A DNA stretch of 33,370 nt from DATGFB01 sp032160545 (lineage in GTDB: Bacteria; Actinomycetota; Actinomycetes; Mycobacteriales; Jatrophihabitantaceae): positions 1 to 33,370 of the forward strand of contig JAVHVN010000178.1 of assembly GCA_032160545.1 (NCBI GenBank). The letters are read 5' to 3'. The notes under the pieces were generated by a model. It saw nothing but the letters and a program-made list of their open reading frames with translations. It had not been told where the DNA came from and searched no databases. The translations under genes and the position numbers were made by a program. Of this stretch, positions 25,243-33,178 are shown piece after piece; the stretch's first letter is position 1, and each line of letters starts with the position of its first letter.

Positions 25243-26451
25243 TCAGACCGGTCGCGTCGCAGCCACCACCGGACCCTGCCGCCGCTCGTCCGTGACCGGA
25301 ATCCGCGCGAGCACCTGGCTGGTGATGACGCCCGCGGGGAAGTTGCGGGCGTCGGTGACGACCGCGACCCCGGCGTGCTGACGTAGCGCGAGCGCGACGG
25401 AGGGAAGCGGCGCGGACTCGGTCACCAGCAGCGGGCGGGCCCGGCGGCCGCGAATGACGTCCCGCAGGCGGGTGTCCGCGCGAGCGTCCGCCGGGACCTG
25501 TCGCAACTCGCGCACGGTAAGCGCCCCGGTGGCACCCGAGTCGAAGTCGATGAGGGCGACGACGGCGTCCGCCTCCGCGCGGTCCAGGTCGGGCAGGACG
25601 CGGTCCACGGTCCACCAGTCGCTGAGGACAGCGGCGGGTGGGGTCATCACCTGACCCGCCTGCAAGCCGTTCCAGGCCTGCGCTCGCCGGGTGAGCCGTT
25701 CGGCGGATGCGCCGATGAGGATCGTCCAGCCGGCCAGCGCGATCCAGAGACCGAGCGTCGACACCGTCAGGGTCCCGGCAATCCCCAGCGCAACCAGGAG
25801 ATACCCGAGGACCTGTCCGGCGCGGGTCGAGACTCCGTCGGCGCGCGCCCGGTCGCCCGAGCGAGACCAGAGCACGGCGTGCAGCACGCGGCCGCCGTCC
25901 AGCGGTGCGCCGGGAAGGAGGTTGAAGACGCCGAGCAGCACGCTGACCCCGGCGAGCCAGGCGAGTGCCGCTCCGCCCAGACCGGCGGGCGCCGCCCAGG
26001 CCGCGACACCGGATACAACCCCGAGACCGATGCTCGCTGCAGGCCCCGAGGCGGCGATGACCCCTTCGGCCCGCGGCGACGCCGGCTCGTTGTCGAACTC
26101 GGTCGCTCCGCCCAGCAGCCATAACGTGATACCTCGGACGCCGACCCCGTAATGCCGCGCCGTCAGGGCATGGCTGAGTTCGTGCGCGAGCACGCTCAGC
26201 ACGAAGACGAAGGCGGTCACGATGCCGACCGCCCAATACGCGCCGGCGCTGCGTCCCGGTTCGGCCGCCGGCAGGGCAGTGGTCGCGAGAATCTCCGCGA
26301 ACAGGGCCACGACGACCAGGGTTGACCAGCGAGCCGATACGGGAACGCCGCCCCATCTGCCGAGCGGGATCACCGAGCGGACGGACCCGGTCGGGCGCTG
26401 CCCCTGCGGCGATGGGATGGCTGGCAACTGGGGTGTTTCTAGCTGGGTCAT
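25243..26451 (-). CDS. Site-2 protease-like M50 metallopeptidase with probable CBS region
   Basis: A 402-aa intramembrane metalloprotease. The zinc motif HELSH (90-94) lies in a membrane helix, and the third ligand motif LDGG (184-187, D185) is in NLLPGAPLDGGR. About six membrane helices fill residues 40-265. The C-terminal 130 residues look like a CBS pair (segments such as VMTPPAAVLSDWWTVDRVL and PLPSVALALRQHAGVAVVTD), as in mycobacterial Rip3 (Rv2625c). Such enzymes cut membrane-bound regulators or membrane proteins, with the CBS pair as a nucleotide-sensing part. The ATG at 26451 is chosen from the domain start and a GAGG site; the frame is open for 33 more codons upstream. Confidence 0.92.
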   Translation of the reverse strand: MTQLETPQLPAIPSPQGQRPTGSVRSVIPLGRWGGVPVSARWSTLVVVALFAEILATTALPAAEPGRSAGAYWAVGIVTAFVFVLSVLAHELSHALTARHYGVGVRGITLWLLGGATEFDNEPASPRAEGVIAASGPAASIGLGVVSGVAAWAAPAGLGGAALAWLAGVSVLLGVFNLLPGAPLDGGRVLHAVLWSRSGDRARADGVSTRAGQVLGYLLVALGIAGTLTVSTLGLWIALAGWTILIGASAERLTRRAQAWNGLQAGQVMTPPAAVLSDWWTVDRVLPDLDRAEADAVVALIDFDSGATGALTVRELRQVPADARADTRLRDVIRGRRARPLLVTESAPLPSVALALRQHAGVAVVTDARNFPAGVITSQVLARIPVTDERRQGPVVAATRPV

Positions 26452-26619
26452 GGCGTCACTTGCCTCGTCGGACCACGCGCACGGTGTCGGCATGCGTGGC
26501 ATCGACCGTGTTGTCGGTGCCCCTCCACCATGCGTCGCGATGCGACACAACGGCTGTGGTCCGAATGAGAGTCACCCATGCAAGAGGCGCCGGGCTGAAG
26601 AAACCTCAGGATGTCTCTT

Positions 26620-29088
26620 TCAGTCGCCTGGTGGCGCAGGCGTCCCCACGATCGGCGGCACCGGCGGTAGGGGAACCCGGACCGGCCGCGAGCGAGGTGG
26701 CTTCGGCGGCCGGGGCGCTGGAGGAGGCGCCGTCGCGGGAGGATGCGTCGTCGAATGCGGTGACGGAACGAAACTCCGTGGCGCGTACTGGCGGTAGACC
26801 GGCACGGAGCCCGGGCCGCTGATGGACGGCGCCGTCCCGCTGCTGAGGCACAGCGACACGTCGGTTCCCGGCACAGCGAGCGGCGGCTGCTGATACCCCA
26901 CGGTGCCCGGCGCGAGCGGACTGCCGCAGGCGCCCGGGAACACGATCGCACGGAATCCGGCCGCCTTCAGCTTCGCCGCAGCCGCACCCCGTTCTTGGCC
27001 GATCACCGACGGCACGGGACGGGCCCCCGGCTCGGCGTCGGTCACCGACCACTCCCAGCGCTGGGTCTGCAGCACGTCCCCGTATGCCGCCAGCCAGTAG
27101 GTCGAGGCATACGCACCGAAGATCTCCCGACCGACCGATGGCCCCGGCATGTGTGGCAGGTCATGCACGGTTTGCTTCGGGCTGCGGGGATCGACCAGCG
27201 CCGCGGCCGACACCAACCGGGGGGTCATACCGACGAACCAGAGTGCGGAGTTGTCCTTGTCGGCCGCGTCGTTGTCCGTACCGGTCTTGCCTGCGACATC
27301 GCTGCCCCCCTTGGCATACCAGTCGCCGAAGTAACCCGCCGCCGTCCCGGTGTGGGTGTCCGCACGCATGAACGTCACGACCGACCGGGCGACGTGGCGG
27401 CTCATGACGCGGGTGCACGCCGCTTGCTTGACGGGCAGCGACCGTCCCGACGGATCGGTGACGCGCAGGATGGGAGTCGGCCTGCAGAACAAGCCGTCGT
27501 TCACGGCGGCTGCGAATGCACCGGTGAGCTGCAGCGCCGAGGTCGGGTCCTGGCCCAATGTGAACGTGGGCTCCTCGGACTTCACGACCTCCTCGGCGAT
27601 CGATCCGGCGGAGGTGTCGTTCCGTGGCTGCCGCAGCCGGTCCATGCCCAGAGCGAGTGCGGTGTCGACGACCGGCTTGAGCTTGCAGCCGAAGAACTGG
27701 TCCTCCATCGCCACGAAGTAGGTGTTGGACGAGCGAGGCAGAGCCTCCGAGAGCGGCATCGTGTCGGGATACGAGCCGGCATTGTGCACGACGTACGAAC
27801 CCGACGCGCAGTTGCCGGTGCGGTATACGTTGCCGGGAGTGGTGATCGACAGTCCCGCCGGCGCCCCGGCGGCCAGGGCCGTCACGGCGGTGAAGTACTT
27901 GTACGTCGAGCCGGCGCCTGCGTATGCCGCGGTGAACAACGGATCGGTCGTGGCGCCCTGTCCGAAGAGTCCGTAACGACGGGTGGTGATCATCGTGGTC
28001 ACGTCGCCCGTCGCCGGGTCGACCGATGGCATGACGAGTGCGTAGTCGGCGCCCGGACGAAGGCCGGTCTTCCACACCGCACGCTGCCCGGCGGACTGCA
28101 ACTTCGGGTCGAGGGTGGTGACGACGCGCAGGCCACCGGAGTACAGCTGCTGCTGGGTGTAGCCATGTGTTGCCAGCCATTGGACGGCGTAGTCGCAGAA
28201 GAAGCCAGCGTTGACGACGGTCTCGCTCGCGTAGGAACAGCCCTCCCGGGGTATCGGGGGCGTCTGCGTGGCGAGTCGAATGGGCGTCGCCGCGACGCGG
28301 TCCGCGTCCGCGCGGGTGAGGTCACCCGTTTCGACCATGTTGGTGAGCACCTCGTTCCGGCGTTGGTTGGCGAGCACCGGGTTGACGAACGGGTCGTACC
28401 TCGACGGCGCGCGGACGAGCCCGACCAGCATCGCGGCCTGCGGCAGCGTCAACGCACGCACCGGCACGGCGAAGTAGTTCTCGGCGGCCGTCGCGATGCC
28501 ATACGAATGCTCGCCGAAGAATGCGATGTCGAGATACTTCTGCAGGATCTGCGACTTGGTGTTGCGCTTCTCGATGTCGAGTGCGCACCGCGCATCGGCG
28601 AGCTTGCGCGGGATGTCCGTGACGATCGCCTGCTGCCGTTGGGCGTCGGTCGTCGCCTGGTAGTACCGCACCTGCTTGACGTACTGCATTGTCAGGGTGG
28701 AGCCGCCCTGGGTGCCGCCTCCCGACGAATCGTGCAGCGCGGCACGAGCGAGCCCGCGTAGATCGACGCCGTGGTGTTCGAAGAACCGCCGGTCCTCAGT
28801 GGCGACGAGCGCCCGAATCAGAAATGTCGGCACGTCCGCGAGGGCGAGCGGCGTGCGGTCCTGCACGAACAGCGTCGCGATCACGGTGCGGCCGTCCCTG
28901 GCGAGAATCGTGGTGCGCTGAGGCAGTGGTTGCTCGACCACGTCGCAGCGGGTGTCGGTGAGCGTCGTGGCGGCCTTGCTCGCGATCCATCCCGCCCCGA
29001 TGGCCCAGGGGGCCGCCATCGCGCTGACCACGACTGCCATCGTCAACAGGACAAGAGTCAGTCGCCCCACTACGCCTAAAGACGTCAT
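26620..29088 (-). CDS. Class A penicillin-binding protein with PASTA domain
   Basis: An 822-aa bifunctional peptidoglycan synthase. One membrane helix (about 8-32) is followed by the GT51 glycosyltransferase with catalytic Glu98 (ATEDRRFFEHHG) and the GGSTLTMQYVKQ motif (128-139). The transpeptidase domain has the acyl-site S394-T-Y-K397, the SSN motif (453-455) and KTGT (601-604). One PASTA domain (about 685-745, VPSVIGQERGAAAAKLKAAGF) and a Pro-rich tail complete the PonA-like layout. It polymerises and crosslinks cell wall on the outer membrane face. The ATG at 29088 has GAGG six bases upstream. It follows the site-2 protease gene's direction with a 168-bp gap. Confidence 0.96.
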   Translation of the reverse strand: MTSLGVVGRLTLVLLTMAVVVSAMAAPWAIGAGWIASKAATTLTDTRCDVVEQPLPQRTTILARDGRTVIATLFVQDRTPLALADVPTFLIRALVATEDRRFFEHHGVDLRGLARAALHDSSGGGTQGGSTLTMQYVKQVRYYQATTDAQRQQAIVTDIPRKLADARCALDIEKRNTKSQILQKYLDIAFFGEHSYGIATAAENYFAVPVRALTLPQAAMLVGLVRAPSRYDPFVNPVLANQRRNEVLTNMVETGDLTRADADRVAATPIRLATQTPPIPREGCSYASETVVNAGFFCDYAVQWLATHGYTQQQLYSGGLRVVTTLDPKLQSAGQRAVWKTGLRPGADYALVMPSVDPATGDVTTMITTRRYGLFGQGATTDPLFTAAYAGAGSTYKYFTAVTALAAGAPAGLSITTPGNVYRTGNCASGSYVVHNAGSYPDTMPLSEALPRSSNTYFVAMEDQFFGCKLKPVVDTALALGMDRLRQPRNDTSAGSIAEEVVKSEEPTFTLGQDPTSALQLTGAFAAAVNDGLFCRPTPILRVTDPSGRSLPVKQAACTRVMSRHVARSVVTFMRADTHTGTAAGYFGDWYAKGGSDVAGKTGTDNDAADKDNSALWFVGMTPRLVSAAALVDPRSPKQTVHDLPHMPGPSVGREIFGAYASTYWLAAYGDVLQTQRWEWSVTDAEPGARPVPSVIGQERGAAAAKLKAAGFRAIVFPGACGSPLAPGTVGYQQPPLAVPGTDVSLCLSSGTAPSISGPGSVPVYRQYAPRSFVPSPHSTTHPPATAPPPAPRPPKPPRSRPVRVPLPPVPPIVGTPAPPGD

Positions 29089-29496
29089 ACGACACCTCGC
29101 CAGCACGGCTCTGGGGGTGACGGTCGCCGGGGTTCGGCGCTACGGCTCTCGCCGCATCCCAAGCGTGAAGCGAGCGTGTGCGGCGCGCGTCAGTGGCGAT
29201 CAAGAGTGGCACGGCATGTCCGGAGAAGCGTCGCGGGATGACAGGGTCGATACGGTCCTGCATCGACCTGAACCGACCACAGCGGCGGGGTCCATGTCCG
29301 CGCTCGAGAATGCATCCGTTGCCGGTATCGCGGTGCCGGCCGGAATCTCAGATTGAGGCACTGTCCTCTAAGTTCGCGGCTCCGGGGTGACGATGAGTGC
29401 AGCCACCTGTGCAGGGAGGCAGACCCAGCGTGAATCCGAGATCGATCGGCACGTCCGCCATCGGAGGTTCACCTAAGTCACCGATGACCTACGGGG
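29089..29496. other. Intergenic region without a supported gene
   Basis: About 400 bp between the divergent penicillin-binding protein gene and a small membrane protein gene. Open frames here are short and lack good starts or family features. It should hold the promoters for both sides. I see no strong palindrome or known riboswitch pattern. Confidence 0.5.
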
Positions 29497-29733
29497 GTGG
29501 CAGGTTTGTCCAGGACGGCCTTGGCGATCCTTTCGTTGGCGGCCCTGGTTTCGTTCGGGTTCTGGCTTTCGATGCGCGGGGCGCGCCTTGCCGAGGTCGA
29601 CCTGTTGCCGGCGCGCTGCCGCCGCCGGGTGCGCTGGTGGCAGCGCAACGCAAGATACGCCCAGCTCGCCTGCGGAGTCGTCGCCGTAATCGCGGCGTGC
29701 GTACAGGTCAGCGCGGCCGTGGGTAACCCGTAA
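29497..29733 (+). CDS. Small two-helix membrane protein, hypothetical
   Basis: A 78-aa ORF with two hydrophobic segments (about 7-27 and 53-74) joined by a basic loop rich in Arg and Trp (RCRRRVRWWQRNARY). The pattern and the positive-inside loop look like a real small membrane protein, but I do not recognise a family. The start is GTG with only a weak G-rich sequence upstream. It lies 34 bp before the SatP-type transporter gene on the same strand and may be co-transcribed with it. Confidence 0.48.
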   Translation: MAGLSRTALAILSLAALVSFGFWLSMRGARLAEVDLLPARCRRRVRWWQRNARYAQLACGVVAVIAACVQVSAAVGNP

Positions 29734-29767
29734 TGAGCGTGAATGCTCCGAGTCACAAGGAGTTGCC

Positions 29768-30451
29768 ATGTCAGTCCAAGACGTCGCCGATATCGAACAC
29801 GGGCCCACACTGCCCGAAACCCGAGACAGGACGCCGAGTGAAAGCCCAGGCACGCCGTCATCAATGTTCTTCACTGGAAATCCAGCGGCCGTGGGGGTGC
29901 CGGTCTTCGTAGCAGGGTCGGTCGCCCTTGCCCTCGTCCTGGTCGGCTACGTGCCGCCGGATGCGGTAGGCGCATCGATTCCGATCATTGCGGCCGCGAC
30001 CGGAACGGGCCTCGTCATCACGACGATCTGGAGCGCCGCCGTTGGCCAGACCGCCCTCGCCAGCATCTTCGGCATCTTCGCCGGATTCTGGCTGAGCTAT
30101 GCAGTGCTCGTGCTCGGGTTGACGCACAACTGGTTCGCGATCTCGGCCGCGGCGGCGGTCCATACCCAGGCTCTGTTCCTGATCACCTGGCTCGTGATCC
30201 TGGGACTGCTCACGGTCGGGACGCTGCGCCTGCCCCTCGCGTTCACCGTCCTGTTCGTATTGATCGATGCCGCCCTCGCCGTCGTGCTCGCCGGAACGAT
30301 CAACGGGTCGAGCAACCTGCTGAAGACCGGTGGGTGGTTGACGTTCGCCTTCGCTGCAGTGGGCGCATACCTTTACGTCGGGATCGCTACTCAGGCAACG
30401 GGGGGTGGGGGCGTTCCGCTCGGGCGTCCGGTCGTCAAGACATCGCTGTGA
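29768..30451 (+). CDS. satP: Acetate/succinate transporter, GPR1/FUN34/YaaH (SatP) family
   Basis: A 227-aa membrane protein with six predicted helices and a polar 35-residue N-terminus. The family motif NPAAVG (NPAPLGL in relatives) begins helix 1, and the segment GIFAGFWLSYAVLVLG matches the conserved GxxxGFFWLSY-like stretch of helix 3. Members take up acetate, succinate or other short carboxylates with protons. A strong AAGGAG ribosome site lies six bases before the ATG. It is convergent with the AcoR/MimR-like regulator. Propane oxidation via acetone can yield acetate-level C2 units, so a metabolic link to the monooxygenase genes nearby is possible but inferred. Confidence 0.92.
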   Translation: MSVQDVADIEHGPTLPETRDRTPSESPGTPSSMFFTGNPAAVGVPVFVAGSVALALVLVGYVPPDAVGASIPIIAAATGTGLVITTIWSAAVGQTALASIFGIFAGFWLSYAVLVLGLTHNWFAISAAAAVHTQALFLITWLVILGLLTVGTLRLPLAFTVLFVLIDAALAVVLAGTINGSSNLLKTGGWLTFAFAAVGAYLYVGIATQATGGGGVPLGRPVVKTSL

Positions 30452-30468
30452 CCAAGACCCGGGGTTGA

Positions 30469-30509
30469 GTAACAGGACTGGTCGTGCGTACGCAAGATCA
30501 TTCTGTTAC
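30469..30509. terminator. Nested inverted repeat between convergent genes
   Basis: Outer arms GTAACAG (30469-30475) and CTGTTAC (30503-30509) enclose the perfect palindrome TGCGTACGCA (30485-30494). It sits between the SatP stop (30451) and the regulator stop (30506), overlapping the latter. The position suggests a bidirectional transcription end. Confidence 0.5.
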
Positions 30510-32359
30510 GGGGTTGGCGGGACGATTCCGTACTCGTGGATCTTGCGGTAGATCGTCGCTCGAGACATGCCCAGCGAGCGCGCCGCCTTCAACTTGTTGC
30601 CGTGCGCGTCCGCCAAACTCGTAACGATGGCATCACGCATCAGAGACTCCAACGGGCTCAGCAGCCGTCGGCTGACGGTCAGTGCCTCGGGCGGAAGGTC
30701 GCTGGGTTGGATCACTCCGGCACGCCGGTGCTGGACGATTTGGCGCAACAATTGGTGGACTTGCTCTACGTTGCCCGGCCAGGACGCGCGCATGAGTATC
30801 CGCATCGCCTCAGGGGAGCAGGTGAGCTGGCCGCCGTGGTCGAGTCGGGCCAGGAACGAGAACACCAGCTCCTGCAGATCGTCGAGGTGAAGCCGTAACG
30901 GCGGCACCTCGACGGTGCTCGGGAACAGTCGCAGCAGGTCCGCAAGGTTCATGTTTCCGAGAGGGTGCGTCAGCGTCACGGCGACCCACCGCGGATGATC
31001 ACGTTCGCCACTGTTCGCTTGCTGGAGCGCGGAGGTCAATGCCCGCAGCCTGGGGCCGTTGAGTACGTGAATGTGCCTCACGACGACGCTGTCCGCGGTC
31101 TCGACCAGTGTTCGGCGCACCGAGTTCAGCCAGTGCTGATCGCCAGCGGCGTCGGCTGCGTCGAGCTGTACGAACTGCTGGCCCGGTTGTTGATTCAGCA
31201 GCACCGTGCGCAGCAGCTCCATCTTCCCCACGCCCGGCTCGCCCGTCATGGCGAGCCATTCGCCCGATTGGACGACGTCCTCGACCTCATGGCACGCGCG
31301 CAGCCACAGCGGTGCCGATCCCACCAGTCCGGGCAGCGGTGTCGGCAGCGCCTCCCGGCCGTTCGCCTGTTGACTTTCGCCACCATCCAGTTTGACGTGC
31401 GCGACCACACCGACGATCGACCCGCTATTGCGCACGAGTCGGCAGTACAGGCGGGCTGCCGCACCGGTAGGCAGGTTGACGACGGTTGACCCCCGGCGCC
31501 TGGTTGTGAGGGCATCGGCCGTTTCAGCGAGCAACGCCACTTGGTCGGCGGGGTCGAGCACGGTCCGGGCGTAATCGTTCACGATCATCGCGTCACTGGT
31601 CAGAGCGAACACGATTCCCCGCATCCGACGACAAGTTCCTCGATACGCTTGGAACAACTCCAATTCGTCCAGACCTGAGTTCTCCACCAACGCTTGCCGG
31701 ATCTGCTCCGCTGCGATCTCAGCCAGGGTGAGGAGCAACGCCCCGGCGTCCTGCCGCCGGCAGGTGAGGTTCACGGCACCGATCGTCCGGCCCGAAATCG
31801 GATGGCGGATCGGAGCCTCGGCATGGGCAAGGTCGTCGACGTTGTCGGCGTCGCGGTCGCGGTCCAACTGCCTTTCGAAGTCGGCGTCCGTGGTCAGCCG
31901 GCTGAGAACGAATCCGGTCGGGTCGGTGAAAACGATGCTGAAGGGCCGACCGTCCAACTGCCGGCAGAGACGCCGCAACACCTGCCCGGCGCTCCTGGTG
32001 AGCGGGGTGTCGACGTCGGGCTCGTCGACGTGGATCGTCTCGGTCTTGTCCGTGCCGAGCTTCAGATCCCGCGACCTCAGCCAGGACGCAACAACCGCTG
32101 GGTGGGGCCGACTCGACTCTGCTGGCTCGTCACCGCACCGGCAAACGTCGCCCGGAGCTGGCGTCTCAGCCGGAGCTGGCGTCTCAGGCAGTAGGCCGGC
32201 GCTGAGCGAAACCATCGTGACCACATCCCCGATCGCCGAGGCGTCCCCCAACCGTACAACGGCATCCGGGCGTCTCTTGAGGGGCGATTGAGCGAGCGAT
32301 TTGTCAATCGCCGGGCACGCTAGGGCGTGCGTGAGCTCCATCCTCACCAGCTGTCTCAT
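30506..32359 (-). CDS. AcoR/MimR-like Fis-family activator with AAA+ remnant
   Basis: About 617 aa. A segment with HPAVVASWLRS (about 86-96) begins the AcoR-type sensor part (to about 225, ending APIRHPISGRTIGAVNLTC). A second linker region precedes a AAA+-like domain with Walker A GEPGVGK (373-379) and the WPGNVEQ motif (527-533). A Fis-type HTH ends the protein (about 585-612, KAARSLGMSRATIYRKI). The GAFTGA loop that contacts sigma-54 is absent, as expected where sigma-54 is lacking. The typical GTNG-containing block of the sensor part also appears missing. Relatives activate alkane/propane monooxygenase or acetoin genes; it is divergent from such an operon here. The ATG at 32359 lies inside a palindrome; ATGs at 32341 and 32215 are alternatives. 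Confidence 0.85.
   Translation of the reverse strand: MRQLVRMELTHALACPAIDKSLAQSPLKRRPDAVVRLGDASAIGDVVTMVSLSAGLLPETPAPAETPAPGDVCRCGDEPAESSRPHPAVVASWLRSRDLKLGTDKTETIHVDEPDVDTPLTRSAGQVLRRLCRQLDGRPFSIVFTDPTGFVLSRLTTDADFERQLDRDRDADNVDDLAHAEAPIRHPISGRTIGAVNLTCRRQDAGALLLTLAEIAAEQIRQALVENSGLDELELFQAYRGTCRRMRGIVFALTSDAMIVNDYARTVLDPADQVALLAETADALTTRRRGSTVVNLPTGAAARLYCRLVRNSGSIVGVVAHVKLDGGESQQANGREALPTPLPGLVGSAPLWLRACHEVEDVVQSGEWLAMTGEPGVGKMELLRTVLLNQQPGQQFVQLDAADAAGDQHWLNSVRRTLVETADSVVVRHIHVLNGPRLRALTSALQQANSGERDHPRWVAVTLTHPLGNMNLADLLRLFPSTVEVPPLRLHLDDLQELVFSFLARLDHGGQLTCSPEAMRILMRASWPGNVEQVHQLLRQIVQHRRAGVIQPSDLPPEALTVSRRLLSPLESLMRDAIVTSLADAHGNKLKAARSLGMSRATIYRKIHEYGIVPPTP
32153..32188. repeat. 18-bp tandem repeat inside the regulator's 5' coding region
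   Basis: Two copies of an 18-bp unit (32153-32170 and 32171-32188) differ only in the last base. They encode the Pro-Ala-Glu-Thr repeat near residues 59-70 of the regulator. Each copy contains GTCTCA, the same hexamer that forms the palindromes upstream. Confidence 0.75.
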
Positions 32360-32367
32360 GTTGAGAC
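32353..32367. promoter_or_regulatory. Palindrome GTCTCA-N3-TGAGAC, activator operator candidate
   Basis: A perfect 6-3-6 palindrome in the divergent region between the activator gene and the 86-aa gene. The same hexamers recur as an inverted pair upstream of the hydroxylase gene (32765-32797). It covers the ATG at 32359, so binding could control the activator itself. AT-rich hexamers resembling -10 elements lie nearby on both strands (TATATT plus strand 32400-32405; TATAGA minus strand 32403-32398). Confidence 0.6.
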
Positions 32368-32484
32368 CCTGCTCGCGGTCTGGAGGGGCCAAGCCGATCT
32401 ATATTCGGTCGGGTATGGGAGCCAGGACGCTGGCCCGACTGGGGAGGCACGGCCCGGTCAACACTCCGCTGTCGGAGGTTGCCG

Positions 32485-32745
32485 ATGAGCAGTTCGTACG
32501 GCGGAGAGGCCGAGACTTACAACCCGTGGAGTGTCGTCAACGTCGTCTTCACGCACCTCGCCGATGTCGGCCTGCATCCGGTGCTCGGCGAGACCGGCGA
32601 TCCGGGGCCGCCCGCGCGAGCGCTGCTGCTGGCTCTGGGGATCCAACCGGCAGCGGAAGGCAACCGGGAGGTTGTACGCGAGGTACGGGCGCACCTCGCA
32701 GAGATTCGCGCCGCAATACTCGAGGACGAGATGAGGGCGGAGTAA
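32485..32745 (+). CDS. 86-aa protein of unknown function upstream of monooxygenase gene
   Basis: An 86-aa soluble, acidic protein with a strong GGAGG ribosome site six bases before the ATG. It has an N-terminal YNPWSVVNVVFTHLADVGLHP segment, a Gly/Asp/Pro turn (GETGDPGPPA), a short helix ending LLALGIQP, and a charged C-terminal helix (about 60-84). I do not recognise a named family, though its look and placement suggest a conserved accessory protein. It is the first gene of the putative monooxygenase operon, 88 bp before the hydroxylase gene. It could be an assembly or regulatory partner, which is inference from position only. Confidence 0.8.
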   Translation: MSSSYGGEAETYNPWSVVNVVFTHLADVGLHPVLGETGDPGPPARALLLALGIQPAAEGNREVVREVRAHLAEIRAAILEDEMRAE

Positions 32746-32764
32746 CGAAACAGGTGCCTCTTTC

Positions 32765-32797
32765 TGAGACCCTGGCGCAGCCTGACTGCGAGTCTCA
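32765..32797. promoter_or_regulatory. Inverted pair TGAGAC-N21-GTCTCA upstream of hydroxylase gene
   Basis: TGAGAC (32765-32770) and GTCTCA (32792-32797) lie in the 88-bp gap before the hydroxylase gene. The blocks TGAGACCCTG, GTCTCATG and CAAGCCGATC each occur once here and once in the divergent region (32353-32399). This suggests the same protein binds both regions. Confidence 0.55.
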
Positions 32798-32833
32798 TGG
32801 GAGATGGCGGACAAGCCGATCCGAGGAGTGGCA

Positions 32834-33178
32834 ATGACTCGTCAAAGCGTGGCAAAGGCCCACGAGAAGATCCAAGAACTGGCGTGGGAGCCGCTCTACC
32901 ACACGCCGGTCTCCCAGTACGGCACCGACTACACCTTCCACAAGGCACAGAAGAAGGACCCACTCAAGCAGGTCCTCCGCTCGTACTTCCCCATGCAGGA
33001 GGAGAAGGACCACCGCGTATACGGAGCCGCCGACGGGGCGATCCGCGGCAACATGTTCCGTCAGGTTCAAGAGCGGTGGCTGGAGTGGCAGAAGCTCTTC
33101 CTCAGCATCATCCCGTTGCCGGAGATCTCCGCCGCTCGGGCAATGCCGCTGCTGTTCAACACCGTGCCCAACCCATAG
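32834..33178 (+). CDS. prmA: Propane/alkane monooxygenase hydroxylase alpha subunit, N-terminal part ending at in-frame TAG
   Basis: The first 114 residues of a soluble diiron monooxygenase alpha subunit of the PrmA/MimA type, which hydroxylates propane and similar substrates with O2 via its reductase and coupling partners. The conserved stretches TDYTFHKAQKKDPLKQVLRS, AIRGNMFRQVQ and ERWLEWQKLFLSIIPLPEIS are present. Glu97 in PEISA is the first iron ligand. A TAG at 33176-33178 ends the frame where homologues carry an ordinary residue (I recall Glu, so GAG to TAG). The homologous sequence goes on in the same frame. The ATG at 32834 has GAGGAG before it; an ATG ten codons upstream is less likely. 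The full-length protein would be over 500 aa. Confidence 0.85.
   Translation: MTRQSVAKAHEKIQELAWEPLYHTPVSQYGTDYTFHKAQKKDPLKQVLRSYFPMQEEKDHRVYGAADGAIRGNMFRQVQERWLEWQKLFLSIIPLPEISAARAMPLLFNTVPNP

Noticed and set aside
25239..25251. CCGGTC-N1-GACCGG palindrome at the site-2 protease stop codon
   Set aside because: The loop of one base cannot form an RNA hairpin and the position over a stop codon gives no clear regulatory role.
26995..28761. 588-aa plus-strand frame opposite the penicillin-binding protein gene
   Set aside because: Antisense shadow; the minus-strand protein has all catalytic motifs.
32774..32790. Possible sigma-54 promoter (GG...GC elements) before the hydroxylase gene
   Set aside because: The spacing between GG and GC is 12, not 10, and the regulator lacks the GAFTGA loop.
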